Source: DATFVJ01 sp963712955 (GTDB lineage Bacteria > Actinomycetota > Actinomycetes > Streptosporangiales > Streptosporangiaceae). Taken from it: a DNA stretch of 64,000 nt. Position numbers and translations under genes: made by a program. This document shows positions 43,142-51,895 of this stretch, piece after piece. Under the pieces are notes generated by a model. That model was given only the letters and a program-made list of their open reading frames with translations, ran no database searches and had not been told where the DNA came from. Positions within the stretch are counted from its first letter, which is position 1; each line of letters opens with the position of its first letter. The stretch covers positions 248,001 through 312,000 of the forward strand of contig CAVQKF010000005.1 in the NCBI GenBank assembly GCA_963712955.1, read 5' to 3'.

Positions 43142-44398
43142 CGGACCGCTTCGGCCATGGTCTCGCCGATGAAGGCGCAGGCCAGGTCGACCAACGCTGG
43201 TGCCGCGTCGAAGGCGGTCAGGTGGTCGCCGCCGGGCATGAGCGTCAGGCACCCCCGCGCCAGATGCTCGGCGACATAGACCGAGCCGTCGGGATGGGCC
43301 GTGGTGTCCTGGCTGCTGGTTACCACCAGGACCGCCTGGGTCGCCGAAGCAAGCAACGGGCCGCAGTCCGTGGTCATGATCGCCCCGTTGAGACGGCCGT
43401 AGCGGTAGAGCAGCTCCGGATTGGCATACGGGTAGAAGATGTGGTGGGCAAGGTCGGGGCGCAACTTCGCCACCGTGGCCGGCCGTTCGAAGAGCCGACA
43501 CAGGCTCGCGGCCTGGACTCGGCCGCGAGCTGCCAGCGTCAGCATTGCCTGGACATCCTGCTGGTGCTGTGTCTTGGGGGCCAGGCCGGCGAGCTCATAG
43601 TCGCCGTGCCACAGGCTCAGCGAGACCACCCCGGTGGTCGCCGCGCCCGCGAGGGCGATTGGGGCCCCGCCGCACAGCCCCATGAGGTGGGCCCGCTCGA
43701 CCCCGAGGCCCTCCATTACGGTGGCAATGTCGTCGGCTTGGGCGTCGAGGTTGTACGGGCGGTCGTCGAAGGCGGCTTCCTCGTCGAAGAGGCCACGGCT
43801 TTCCCAGGTGATCACCCGGAATGACTGAGAAAGGCTGGCCATCCAACCGGCGACCAACCCGACCGGCATCCCGCAGGCGGACACGATGACCACCGCCGGC
43901 GCCCTCGGAAGGGCCGGCTGCATAGCAGCGCAGGACCGTCCCGTCGTGGCTCTTCACGGGGGTGGGGGTGGGTGCGGCGGCGCAGGTCTGAGCGATGACG
44001 GCGTCGACCACGTGGTCGGGGAGGACCGCCAGTGCCGGGGCGTTGATCAGCTCGGCCAGCCGGAGGTGCCCGCTGATGATCAGCTCTGCCGCCGTCAGCC
44101 CCTCAGTGCTGGCCACGACCTCCACGGTGGGAATTTCCAAGCCCCTGGTGAGGCGGTCCAGTACGGCCTGGAGGGCCGGTGACGCCGGTGACGCCGGTGA
44201 CGGGGGTAACGCTGACCGGGCGCCCGGGGGTGGCAACACCGCGGTCCGTGGCCTTGCGGGCACTGCCTTGATCAACGGGGCCGTGGACAGCAGCGACGCG
44301 GCTGTTTGCCGCAGGCCGACGAGATTCATGGCCGACGAGGCTGCCAGCTCTGCCATCGGTTCGGCGGTGCCGGTCCCGCCGGTCGCGGGAGCCGTCAT
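43138..44398 (-). CDS. SyrC/CmaE-like aminoacyl-shuttling cysteine alpha/beta-hydrolase, frameshifted
   Basis: Two frames together make one protein of about 420 residues. The N-terminal part (44398 to about 43904; MTAPATGGTGTAEPMAELAA ... SHDGTVLRCYAAGPSE) carries a helical domain; the alpha/beta-hydrolase part (VVIVSACGMPVGLVAGW ... HLMGLCGGAPIALAG ... MPGGDHLTAF) continues in another frame. Removing one G from the GGG at 43902-43904 restores a single frame. The nucleophile is Cys (GLCGG), as in SyrC and CmaE, which move aminoacyl groups between carriers. Both ends overlap neighbours by ATGA. Whether the indel is real or a sequencing error cannot be told. Confidence 0.78.
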
Positions 44399-45366
44399 CC
44401 CGCTGTGGGGGCAGCGGCGGCCGTCGCCCGGTTGCGGAACGGGTGGCCACGGGTGGTGTGCGTGGCGATCCGGTTGTGGCGGTGCGCGTTGTCGCCGCTC
44501 ACGAGGACCGCGCCATAGCGGTCCAGGCTCACCCGACCGCCGTACTCCTCGATGGCGTCTGTCCCCGGGTAGATGTGCACCGACGTTGGGACGTAGCGGG
44601 ACACGAACGCCATGCGCATCTCCTTTGTCCGGCCCAGGTGCGGATGAGACGCGTGCATGAGGGTGGACCAGAAGATGACGCATTGCCCGGCGGTCATCTC
44701 CATTGACACCGCCTTCGACTCGTCGGGAGCCCAGCCGGGGTCGATTTGGAGCTCGCGGTAGTCGTAACCGAAGAAGCCGCGTGTCACTCCCTCCTTCGTG
44801 ACGGCGTTCACCCGTCCAGGGTCGTAGTGCATCCTCTTGGTCTCGTCATAGAACATGGTGCGGTGGGTGCCGGGGATGAACTGCATCGCCGCGGTTTCGA
44901 CCGTGACATCGCTGAACGCGCACCAAGCGGTGATCGTCCCACCGAAGCCCGAATCATTGGGCCATAGGATTTGCGGTGTTCCCGAGGCGTTGGCGAAGGT
45001 GTCGGCCTGGTGCCAGTCGGTGCCTTCGTCGCCGGGATATTTGGGGAAGAACTCGGTCCGCCAACACAGCAGGTCAGGGCCGAGGATGCTGACCACGCGG
45101 TCGACGATCTCAGGACGGCTGACCTGGTCGGCAAGGAACTCCTGGTCGAGATGGCGGTCGTAGTTGGCGATGTTCGTCACCCCCGCTTTGGCCAGTTCCT
45201 CCTGGTAGACGGCAGCGCCGCGATCGAGAAGGGCAATACGCGTCCGACGCCAGGCCTGCTTGATCTCATCCGGCTTGTAGACGGTAAAGGGACCGTAGAA
45301 GCCCTGCTCGTGGAAACGCTGGACTTCGTCGGTAGTGAGAGAAAAGGCGGCCGGGCCGGTTGTCAT
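44395..45366 (-). CDS. SyrB2-like non-haem Fe(II)/2-oxoglutarate halogenase
   Basis: 323 residues of the PhyH fold. The metal motif reads TDWHQADTF: His then Ala (HxA), where hydroxylases have HxD, leaving a site for chloride as in SyrB2, CmaB and CytC3. The distal His is in FWSTLMHASHPH and the oxoglutarate Arg region is MRMAFVSRYVP. From memory, the run through KYPGDEGTDWHQADTFANASG and GGTITAW is close to SyrB2, which makes 4-chloro-L-threonine on the SyrB1 carrier. ATG overlaps the adenylation-carrier stop (ATGA). Hydroxylase function is less likely because the carboxylate ligand is missing. Confidence 0.93.
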   Translation of the reverse strand: MTTGPAAFSLTTDEVQRFHEQGFYGPFTVYKPDEIKQAWRRTRIALLDRGAAVYQEELAKAGVTNIANYDRHLDQEFLADQVSRPEIVDRVVSILGPDLLCWRTEFFPKYPGDEGTDWHQADTFANASGTPQILWPNDSGFGGTITAWCAFSDVTVETAAMQFIPGTHRTMFYDETKRMHYDPGRVNAVTKEGVTRGFFGYDYRELQIDPGWAPDESKAVSMEMTAGQCVIFWSTLMHASHPHLGRTKEMRMAFVSRYVPTSVHIYPGTDAIEEYGGRVSLDRYGAVLVSGDNAHRHNRIATHTTRGHPFRNRATAAAAPTAG

Positions 45367-47282
45367 CGGTGCAGGACCTCCCCAGGATCGGGTTGGGCGG
45401 TCAGTGCCGCCTCGACACTTGCCGCCATTCTCGCCACGGTCGCCCCGTCCAGGAGCACCGTGATGGCCAGATCGGTGCCGAACATGGTGTTGACACGGTC
45501 GAACGTCCGGACCAAGGCCAATGACGTGCCCCCCAGATCGAAGAAATCGTCGTCGCGGCTGGTCACGTTGACGCCGATGACACTGCGCCACAACTGGGCG
45601 ATCTCGGACTCGGTCGGCGAAAGGACCCCGTGGAGGTCCTCTGCCGACGGGGTGGCCGCTCCGGTAGCGAGCCGCGGTCGACCTTGCCATTGGCCGTCAT
45701 CGGCAGCCCGGCCAGCGCCACATAGGCCGATGGCCTCATGAAAGGCCGGCAGCTCGCTCGATACGCACTGGTCGAGCTCGGCTTGCACGGACCGGCACCA
45801 GCTGGCGTCGGCGGTGATGCAGGCGACGGGGACCAGGTACGCTACCAGCCGGGTGTCGCCGTCGCCGTAGTCCCTGGCGGTGACGACGCTGGTGCTCACC
45901 TGGGGGTGGCGTTGGAGCACCGCCTCGATCTCCCTGGGCTCGACGCGATAGCCCCGCACCTTGATCTGGTCGTCGGTCCGGCCGAGATAGACATACCCGT
46001 CCCCGCCCGCCTCCCCCTGGGGGCCCGCCACGAGGTCTCCCGTGCGGAACATTCGCACGCCGCCGTCTTGGTGCAGGACCGAGAACCGGGCCGCGGTCAA
46101 ATCGTCGCGTCCGAGGTATCCGCGGGCCACACCTGGACCGGCGATGCAGAGCTCCCCGGCTTGGCCGTCATCGACCGCCACGCCGCTGGGGTCGGCGACG
46201 AGGAACCGGAGGTCGGGGAGGGGTACTCCGAGGGGGCTGATCTCCGGCCTCGACAGATCGGCGGCCCGGATGCGCCGGTAGGAGGCGTGGACGGTCGCTT
46301 CGGTGATGCCGTACATGTTCACCAGCTGCGGCCGTTCGTCGCCGCGGCGTGAGATCCACGGCCTGAGCAGGGCGACGTCGAGTCGTTCGCCGCCCAGGAT
46401 GACGAGCCGCAGGGCCGGTAGATCGACGCTCGATGAACCGCGGTCGGCGGAGATGAGCTGCCGGAACGCCGAGGGAGTCTGGTTCAGGACGCTGATGGCG
46501 GTGTTGCCTAAGAGGGCCAGCATGTCGGCCGGCGAGCGAGCGAGGTCGTGCGGCACCACGACCAGGCGGCTCCCGTGGAGCAGGGCGCCCCACAGCTCCC
46601 AGACCGAGAAGTCGAACGCGATCGAGTGGAACAGTGCCCAGGTGTCGTGTTCGTCGAAATCGAACCACCCGCGGGTGGTTTCGAAGAGCCGCGCCACGGA
46701 GGCATGCTCGACCATCACTCCTTTTGGTGTGCCGGTCGAGCCCGAGGTGTAGATGACGTAGGCCAGATCGGTGTCACGCCCATATCCGGCCGGGGTCAAG
46801 CTTGCGGGCCCACCCGGGGGCCCGCACGTCATATCGTCTGCCGCACCGTCGATGACCACCACGATGCCGGCACAGCCGGAGAGGGCCGGCAGCAGGGCAG
46901 ACTCGGTGACGACGATCCTGGCGCGGCTGTCGGCCAGCAGCCAGCGCACCCGCTCGACCGGCGAGGTCGGGTCGATTGGAAGATAAGCGCCGCCCGATTT
47001 CACAATCCCGACGAGGCCGACCACCATGTGGGTCGACCGGGTGGTGTACAGCCCGATCACGACGTCGGGGCCGGCGCCCAGCTGACGCAGGCGGCCCGCC
47101 ACCGCGTCCGCCCGGCTGTCAAGCTCCCGGTAACTGAGGTCCCCGTTGCTGGCGGTGACGGCAGTCCGGTCCGCAAAGGTGGCCGCGGTCAACGCGAATA
47201 ACTGGTCCAGCCGGCTGGCGCCGGTCGGGCGTGAGGCGGCAACGTCGCTGGAACCGGGACGATCGCTCCTGATCGTGGTCAC
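45363..47282 (-). CDS. NRPS adenylation-carrier protein (SyrB1-like), predicted L-threonine, damaged A10 motif
   Basis: 639 residues: adenylation domain with A3 YTSGSTGTPKG, A4 FDFSVWE, A5 NMYGITEATVH, A7 FRTGDL, A8 IKVRGYRVEPREIE; carrier domain with DDFFDLGGTSLALV. The pocket positions I read are D-F-W-N-I-G-M-V-H, the L-Thr code. GTG at 47282 follows GGAGG by 4 nt. Between LPAF and ATGAATPS the frame is displaced for about 23 codons: one extra T (TTT at 45741-45743) and one missing G (GG at 45672-45673) change MRPSAYVALAGLPMTANGKVDR into unrelated residues, removing the A10 lysine. See finding. Confidence 0.9.
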   Translation of the reverse strand: MTTIRSDRPGSSDVAASRPTGASRLDQLFALTAATFADRTAVTASNGDLSYRELDSRADAVAGRLRQLGAGPDVVIGLYTTRSTHMVVGLVGIVKSGGAYLPIDPTSPVERVRWLLADSRARIVVTESALLPALSGCAGIVVVIDGAADDMTCGPPGGPASLTPAGYGRDTDLAYVIYTSGSTGTPKGVMVEHASVARLFETTRGWFDFDEHDTWALFHSIAFDFSVWELWGALLHGSRLVVVPHDLARSPADMLALLGNTAISVLNQTPSAFRQLISADRGSSSVDLPALRLVILGGERLDVALLRPWISRRGDERPQLVNMYGITEATVHASYRRIRAADLSRPEISPLGVPLPDLRFLVADPSGVAVDDGQAGELCIAGPGVARGYLGRDDLTAARFSVLHQDGGVRMFRTGDLVAGPQGEAGGDGYVYLGRTDDQIKVRGYRVEPREIEAVLQRHPQVSTSVVTARDYGDGDTRLVAYLVPVACITADASWCRSVQAELDQCVSSELPAFHEAIGLCGAGRAADDGQWQGRPRLATGAATPSAEDLHGVLSPTESEIAQLWRSVIGVNVTSRDDDFFDLGGTSLALVRTFDRVNTMFGTDLAITVLLDGATVARMAASVEAALTAQPDPGEVLHR

Positions 47283-47359
47283 CAAACCTCCCGTGGCTCC
47301 TCGCGCCGTCAGGCGTGGGGAGAACCCGACGCTAAGGTCGCAGATTTGACCAGCCGCCG

Positions 47360-49114
47360 TCAACCGTTCAGATTGAAGTCAGCGGGCGAGGCGTCGATCA
47401 TTCCGGCATCCGAAAGGGCCCGCTCGAGGCGCAGCACCTCTTCGGCCGCGTCGACCGGGTCGGCACTGCCTACCCCCATGAGCCCCCAGCGGCCGGGACA
47501 CGACACCAGGGCACGTACGTGTCGGCCGTCAGTGTGATAGTCGACAGCTTCCTTCAACCTGTGCAGCCCAACTCCTTGTGCCGGTCGGACCGACTTGGTG
47601 GCCGCATAGGCTCTTGCCACGCCGGGAAGCGCCTGGCGGGTTTCGCCCAGAAAGGCCCGGACGTACTCGGCCCCGTTGGCAGACAGGTTGAGGTCCTGCA
47701 TGCCGACCACGACCTCATTGCCGAACTGCCCGCCCAGACGCGCGACGGCGAAGTCGATCCCGCCCTTGACCAGACCATGATCGCGTCCGTCGCCCTGGAA
47801 AGCGTGAAGAAACTCGGCCATGCGTGCCCGGATGAAGTCGTAGTGCTCGACGCTCAGGCCCAGGCGAGCGCAGGCGTGCTCGTCCACGTAGACGTTGCCC
47901 TGCCACACCGAACCCCGGGTGATCTGCATGGTGGCGCCCTCGCCCAGGCTCCCGGCCCGGATATGCGCTGACGGCGCCAGGACGAACTCATGACCCTCGA
48001 CGGCGTGGCGCACGTAGTCGGCATGGGCCTCGATGACGTAGTCCTCGCGGGTCAGCATCATCTGGTCAGCGAGGGCACCGATGGCTTCGGGCTTGTCGAG
48101 CGGGACCGCCGTGCGGATTCGAGATCCGGTCAGCGCGGTTGACGGTTTGAAACAGCCGCGCTGCAGGCCGTAGCGCTCCTGGAGCATTTCGGCTGCCCGG
48201 CCAATCTGGTCGAGGAGCGCACGGTGCCCGGCGCCGTCGCGGACGATGGTGTAGCCCGGGAGTCGTGGGACCAGCAGCCCAAGTTCAGTCCCAAAGCGGG
48301 TGAGCGCAGATTCAGCCTCCAGCGTGGCACAGTGATCGCGACCAACGCGGGCGGGTAGGGCGGATGCCGAGTCGACGGTGGGATGCAGCGACGACTTGTG
48401 GTTCCACCGGTCGGCCACCTCGGGGCCGTTGGCGTCGACCCGCAACCGGACCAGACCCGCGGTTCGCTTGAGCCACAGCAATAGCACGCGGCTCTCCACG
48501 TCGAGGGCAAAGATTCGCACCACGGTCTTAGGCTTTCGGCGGAGCCGGTCCAGGATCCGTTCCAGCTCGGGTACGGCCTTCCTGCGATGGCAGATCGCCA
48601 GTTTCAGCAGAGCGTGCGACAAGTAGTAGTAATCGGCATCGGGCAGCGGCACCGCCTCGACTCCTGCTACCTCGGCCGCTTCTCTCCATGGGCCGGTGCG
48701 TCCCACGACCAGGTCGTTGGGTCCCGCAAAGTAGACGGCTCTGGCCTCGTTGTAGGTCGCGAAGTCGTCAGCCGTGCGACCTTCGGCCACCGCGGCCAGG
48801 TCGGCTTCGAAGCATCCCTTCAGGGTGGTGGCCGAGTTGAGGAGGATGGATGATTCGGTCTCGGCTGTCGCCGCGTACGGCTCCAGCTCTGCCGACACCG
48901 CCGGTCCGATGTCCGCCAGGTCCAGCCCGAGCAACTGCCAGCAGATTTCGCCCAGCTCTCGTGGTGCCAGCACCATCGGCCCACAGTGGAAACCGATCCA
49001 GGGCAGCCGGCGCCCATCAGGACCTACGACCTCGGTAGGCTTGTCACGGACGGCGGGTCGCGCGCCGCCCTGTGATGACCGACTGGCTTCGCCCTCACGA
49101 ATCGATTGCGCCAC
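47360..49114 (-). CDS. ATP-grasp-like ligase, first gene of the halogenase operon
   Basis: About 584 residues. The N-terminal 280 are unfamiliar, with a pre-ATP-grasp look (VVRIFALDVESRVLLLWLKR). The rest fits an ATP-grasp: a lysine strand (ERYGLQRGCFKPSTALTG), an adenine-hinge-like DYVIEAHADYVRHAVEG, and a metal region (KGGIDFAVAR ... GMQDLNLSANGAEY). It would couple a carboxylate to an amine with ATP, so amide ligation of the chlorinated amino acid is a reasonable guess. The start is uncertain (GTG 49114 has a distant GGGAG). The stop is 78 nt before the adenylation gene. Family call is tentative. Confidence 0.6.
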   Translation of the reverse strand: MAQSIREGEASRSSQGGARPAVRDKPTEVVGPDGRRLPWIGFHCGPMVLAPRELGEICWQLLGLDLADIGPAVSAELEPYAATAETESSILLNSATTLKGCFEADLAAVAEGRTADDFATYNEARAVYFAGPNDLVVGRTGPWREAAEVAGVEAVPLPDADYYYLSHALLKLAICHRRKAVPELERILDRLRRKPKTVVRIFALDVESRVLLLWLKRTAGLVRLRVDANGPEVADRWNHKSSLHPTVDSASALPARVGRDHCATLEAESALTRFGTELGLLVPRLPGYTIVRDGAGHRALLDQIGRAAEMLQERYGLQRGCFKPSTALTGSRIRTAVPLDKPEAIGALADQMMLTREDYVIEAHADYVRHAVEGHEFVLAPSAHIRAGSLGEGATMQITRGSVWQGNVYVDEHACARLGLSVEHYDFIRARMAEFLHAFQGDGRDHGLVKGGIDFAVARLGGQFGNEVVVGMQDLNLSANGAEYVRAFLGETRQALPGVARAYAATKSVRPAQGVGLHRLKEAVDYHTDGRHVRALVSCPGRWGLMGVGSADPVDAAEEVLRLERALSDAGMIDASPADFNLNG

Positions 49115-49376
49115 GAGCGGATCGTAGCTCCCCTCTCCACGCCCACCGACGCCGAGCTGGCGACGGGAGGTTGTCTCCCGGCCTTCGTGGAACGGCCTTC
49201 GTAGAACTTGGGAGTGGCGGTCCCCCACCTGTCACCTGCCGGGCCGGACCACGGGTGAATGAAGAACACCCGAGCACGGGAACCGCCGTGAGCAAGACGT
49301 ACCAGAAGACCCGCCGCCATGCCAAGCACGACCCACCGGTACCCGGGTATCACAGTCCCGGAGGCAGGTGGCGGTG
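49115..49376. promoter_or_regulatory. Gap likely holding the halogenase operon promoter
   Basis: 262 bp between the DinG-type helicase stop and the ATP-grasp start, both on the minus strand. I see no clear operator. A minus frame at 49095-49325 begins MAWRRVFWYVLLTAVPVLGC, lipoprotein-like, but overlaps the ATP-grasp start and then becomes low complexity. Confidence 0.45.
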
Positions 49377-51746
49377 TCATGGCGAGGCGGCGAGGCGGCG
49401 CAGCGCGCCCCGGACGACCTCGGGATCCGTCGTGGTCCAGAACGGCGGCAGCGAGGCGCGGAGAAAACTCCCATAGCGCGCCGTCACGAGCCTCGGGTCG
49501 AGGATGGCGACGACGCCACGGTCGGCCGTCGTGCGCAGCAGCCGTCCCGTGCCCTGGGCGAGCAGCAGCGCCGCCCCCGTCGCGGCGACCGCCATGAACC
49601 CGTTGCCGCCACGCGCCGCGACGGCGCGCTGCCTGGCCGATGCGAGCGGGTCATCTGGGCGCGGAAAGGGGATCCGGTCGATCACCACGAGCTGCAATGA
49701 CGGGCCAGGCACGTCGACGCCCTGCCACAGCGACAGGGTGCCGAACAGGCAAGTGGGCTCGTCCGCGGCGAACTGTGTGATCAGCTGCGAGGTCGCGTCG
49801 TCACCCTGGCAGAGCAGCGGGTGGCCGATACCGTCGCGGAGTTCGTCCGCGGCCTGCCGTGCCGCCCGCATCGACGAAAACAACCCAAGCGTCCTGCCGC
49901 CAGCCGCCACAATCAGTTCGCGGAGTTCGTCGAGGTAGGCCCCGGGCAGCCCGTCGCGGCCTGGTGGCGGCAGGTGGCGCGCCACGTAGAGGATGGCGCT
50001 GCGCGGGTGGTCGAATGGTGAGCCGGCGTCGATTCCTGACCAGGCGAGCGCCTGCGCTCCTTTGATGGCGGCTTCCTTGGTGGCGGTGTCGTCGGCCATG
50101 CGCCCACCGGCCGTCGTCTCGTCAGCGGCATCGACGGCGTCGGGCCGTCCGGGCGGCGCATCCACAGCGTCGGCGTCGGCCGCCCGCCGCGATTGGAGCT
50201 CAGATATAGCACCGGGTGCATCCGCGGCGCGGTCAGGGCCGTATTGGCCCGGGGTGACGATCCCCGGGGACCCCCCGCCAGGCCGCCGGTCCGCCTGCAG
50301 GCGTTTCCCGACCCCACCGTTGGGCTCTCCGGACGGCGGCAGGCCCCACTGCCGTGCCAACGGCTCGAAAGATCCGCCCAGCGCGAGCGTCGCGGAGGTG
50401 AGCACCACCGTGTGGCGGCCGAACAGGCGGTCGGCGAGCATCCCGCCGACGTCGAGCGGCGCCACCCGCAACGCCGGTGGGCGCCGCGAGTCCTCCGAGT
50501 GCGGCCGGTCCAGCCATACCACTTCGCGGCGGGCCGCGATGTCTGGCTCGAAGGATTGCAGGAGCCGCGCGGAGGTGTCATGCACCTCGTCCACGGCGGT
50601 CAGCGCCGCGCGCCCGATGGCGAGCCGCTCAGCGTCGTCCTCGCTGCGATTGAGCACCACCCGCACTTCCGAAGCACATTCATGCGCGGCGTCGCGGACG
50701 ACCGCGAGCGATGCGGCCAGCGCCTCAGTCAGGACGTCGATGCGGCCGCCTGGTGTCTCCGCGAGGAAGGGCGCGAGTGCCTCGCCCGCCGCCCCGAGGC
50801 GGGCGGCGACGTCAGCCTCGGCCGCCCGGTCGCCCCCCTTGCCCCCCTTGCCCCCCTTTCCCCGCTTGCCCTGCGTGCCCTGCCCCTGCCTCCGATCGAC
50901 CAGCCGGCCACAGCGCCGGGCCGCGGTGTCCACCATCGACGCGCTCAGTTCCGCGGAGGCGACCGAGGTGACCCGGTCGACAAGGTCGTGCGCTTCGTCG
51001 ATGATCACTACGTCGTGTTCTGGAAGGACGTGGAAATCCTCGATCGCGTCGATCGCGAGCAGCGCGTGGTTGGTCACGACGATGTCGGCCACGCCCGCCT
51101 CGTCACGGGCCCTCTCGGCGAAGCAGTCTGTGCGCAGCGGGCAGCGGGTACCCAGGCACTCCCTCGCGGACACCGCGACCTGGCGCCATGCCCGCTCGTC
51201 CACGCCGGGCACGAGTTCGTCGCGGTCGCCTGCCGTGGTGGTCTCTGCCCATTCGTGCAGGCGCCGCACCTGCCGGCCAACGGCAGAGACCGCGGCGGGG
51301 TCGAAGAGGACTTCCTCAGGATCGTCCGGCGCCCCGGCCGCAAGCCTTTGCAGGCAAAGGTAGTTGCGGCGGCCCTTGAGGATCGCGAACACGGGTTCGC
51401 GGGTGAGCAAGGGCCTGACCGCCTTGGCAAGGCGGGGCAGGTCGCGCTCGATGAGCTGGCGTTGCAGGGCGATCGTGGCGGTCGAAACGACGACGGTCGC
51501 CTCCGCCGCGATCGCGTGCCTGATGGCAGGGACGAGGTAGGCGAGTGATTTCCCCGTCCCCGTTCCGGCCTGGACGGCGAGATGCTCCGCCGCGTCGATG
51601 GCGTCGCGGACCGCCTCGGCCATCACGCCTTGCCCCGGTCGCTCCGCACCTCCGATGCCAGCGACCGCGGCCGCGAGCAGGACAGGGACATCCGGCAGCG
51701 CGCTGCGCCCTTCCTCGGGGTCGTGGCGGATTTCACCGGCGGGCAC
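49377..51746 (-). CDS. DinG-type ATP-dependent DNA helicase
   Basis: 789 residues, an XPD/DinG superfamily 2 helicase. Motif I reads VQAGTGTGKSLAYLVPA, the iron-sulfur cysteines are spread as YLCLQRL, RECLGTRCPLRTDCF, motif II is VIIDEAHDLVDR, and the C-terminal motif VI is LLLAQGTGRLLRT. Two low-complexity insertions are present: a GKGGKGG stretch at about 290-310 and a longer Gly/Asp/Ala linker at about 480-570. GTG at 51746. Likely acts in repair of replication blocks. Confidence 0.92.
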   Translation of the reverse strand: MPAGEIRHDPEEGRSALPDVPVLLAAAVAGIGGAERPGQGVMAEAVRDAIDAAEHLAVQAGTGTGKSLAYLVPAIRHAIAAEATVVVSTATIALQRQLIERDLPRLAKAVRPLLTREPVFAILKGRRNYLCLQRLAAGAPDDPEEVLFDPAAVSAVGRQVRRLHEWAETTTAGDRDELVPGVDERAWRQVAVSARECLGTRCPLRTDCFAERARDEAGVADIVVTNHALLAIDAIEDFHVLPEHDVVIIDEAHDLVDRVTSVASAELSASMVDTAARRCGRLVDRRQGQGTQGKRGKGGKGGKGGDRAAEADVAARLGAAGEALAPFLAETPGGRIDVLTEALAASLAVVRDAAHECASEVRVVLNRSEDDAERLAIGRAALTAVDEVHDTSARLLQSFEPDIAARREVVWLDRPHSEDSRRPPALRVAPLDVGGMLADRLFGRHTVVLTSATLALGGSFEPLARQWGLPPSGEPNGGVGKRLQADRRPGGGSPGIVTPGQYGPDRAADAPGAISELQSRRAADADAVDAPPGRPDAVDAADETTAGGRMADDTATKEAAIKGAQALAWSGIDAGSPFDHPRSAILYVARHLPPPGRDGLPGAYLDELRELIVAAGGRTLGLFSSMRAARQAADELRDGIGHPLLCQGDDATSQLITQFAADEPTCLFGTLSLWQGVDVPGPSLQLVVIDRIPFPRPDDPLASARQRAVAARGGNGFMAVAATGAALLLAQGTGRLLRTTADRGVVAILDPRLVTARYGSFLRASLPPFWTTTDPEVVRGALRRLAASP

Positions 51747-51841
51747 GGTGATGACGCTACCGTGGCCGTGCAGCCGTGCTCTCCTAGAGTGGCCAGATAG
51801 CTGCTGCCGGGTCCTGATGGTCGTGAGGTAAGCTCATACTG

Positions 51842-51858
51842 ACCGAACGCCGCTCGGT
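51842..51858. promoter_or_regulatory. Inverted repeat upstream of thiolase gene
   Basis: ACCGAaCGcCGcTCGGT, a 17-bp near-perfect palindrome 38 bp before the thiolase GTG, in the position of a TetR-type repressor site. Fatty-acid genes of actinobacteria are often controlled this way; the regulator is not identified. Confidence 0.55.
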
Positions 51859-51895
51859 TTTGCTTACAGAACCTGCAGGACTCTCAGGAGGCGTC

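Noticed and set aside
43595..44683. Long minus frame extending upstream of the SyrC-like ATG
   Set aside because: The part before 44398 runs antiphase through the halogenase gene; ATG at 44398 overlaps its stop as in the other operon joints.
44395..45366. Reading the PhyH-fold protein as a phytanoyl-CoA-type hydroxylase
   Set aside because: The HxD carboxylate is replaced by Ala, and the neighbours match the SyrB2 context.
49095..49325. Minus-strand frame beginning like a lipoprotein (MAWRRVFWYVLLTAVPVLGC)
   Set aside because: Only the first 20 residues look real; the rest is low complexity and overlaps the start of the ATP-grasp gene.
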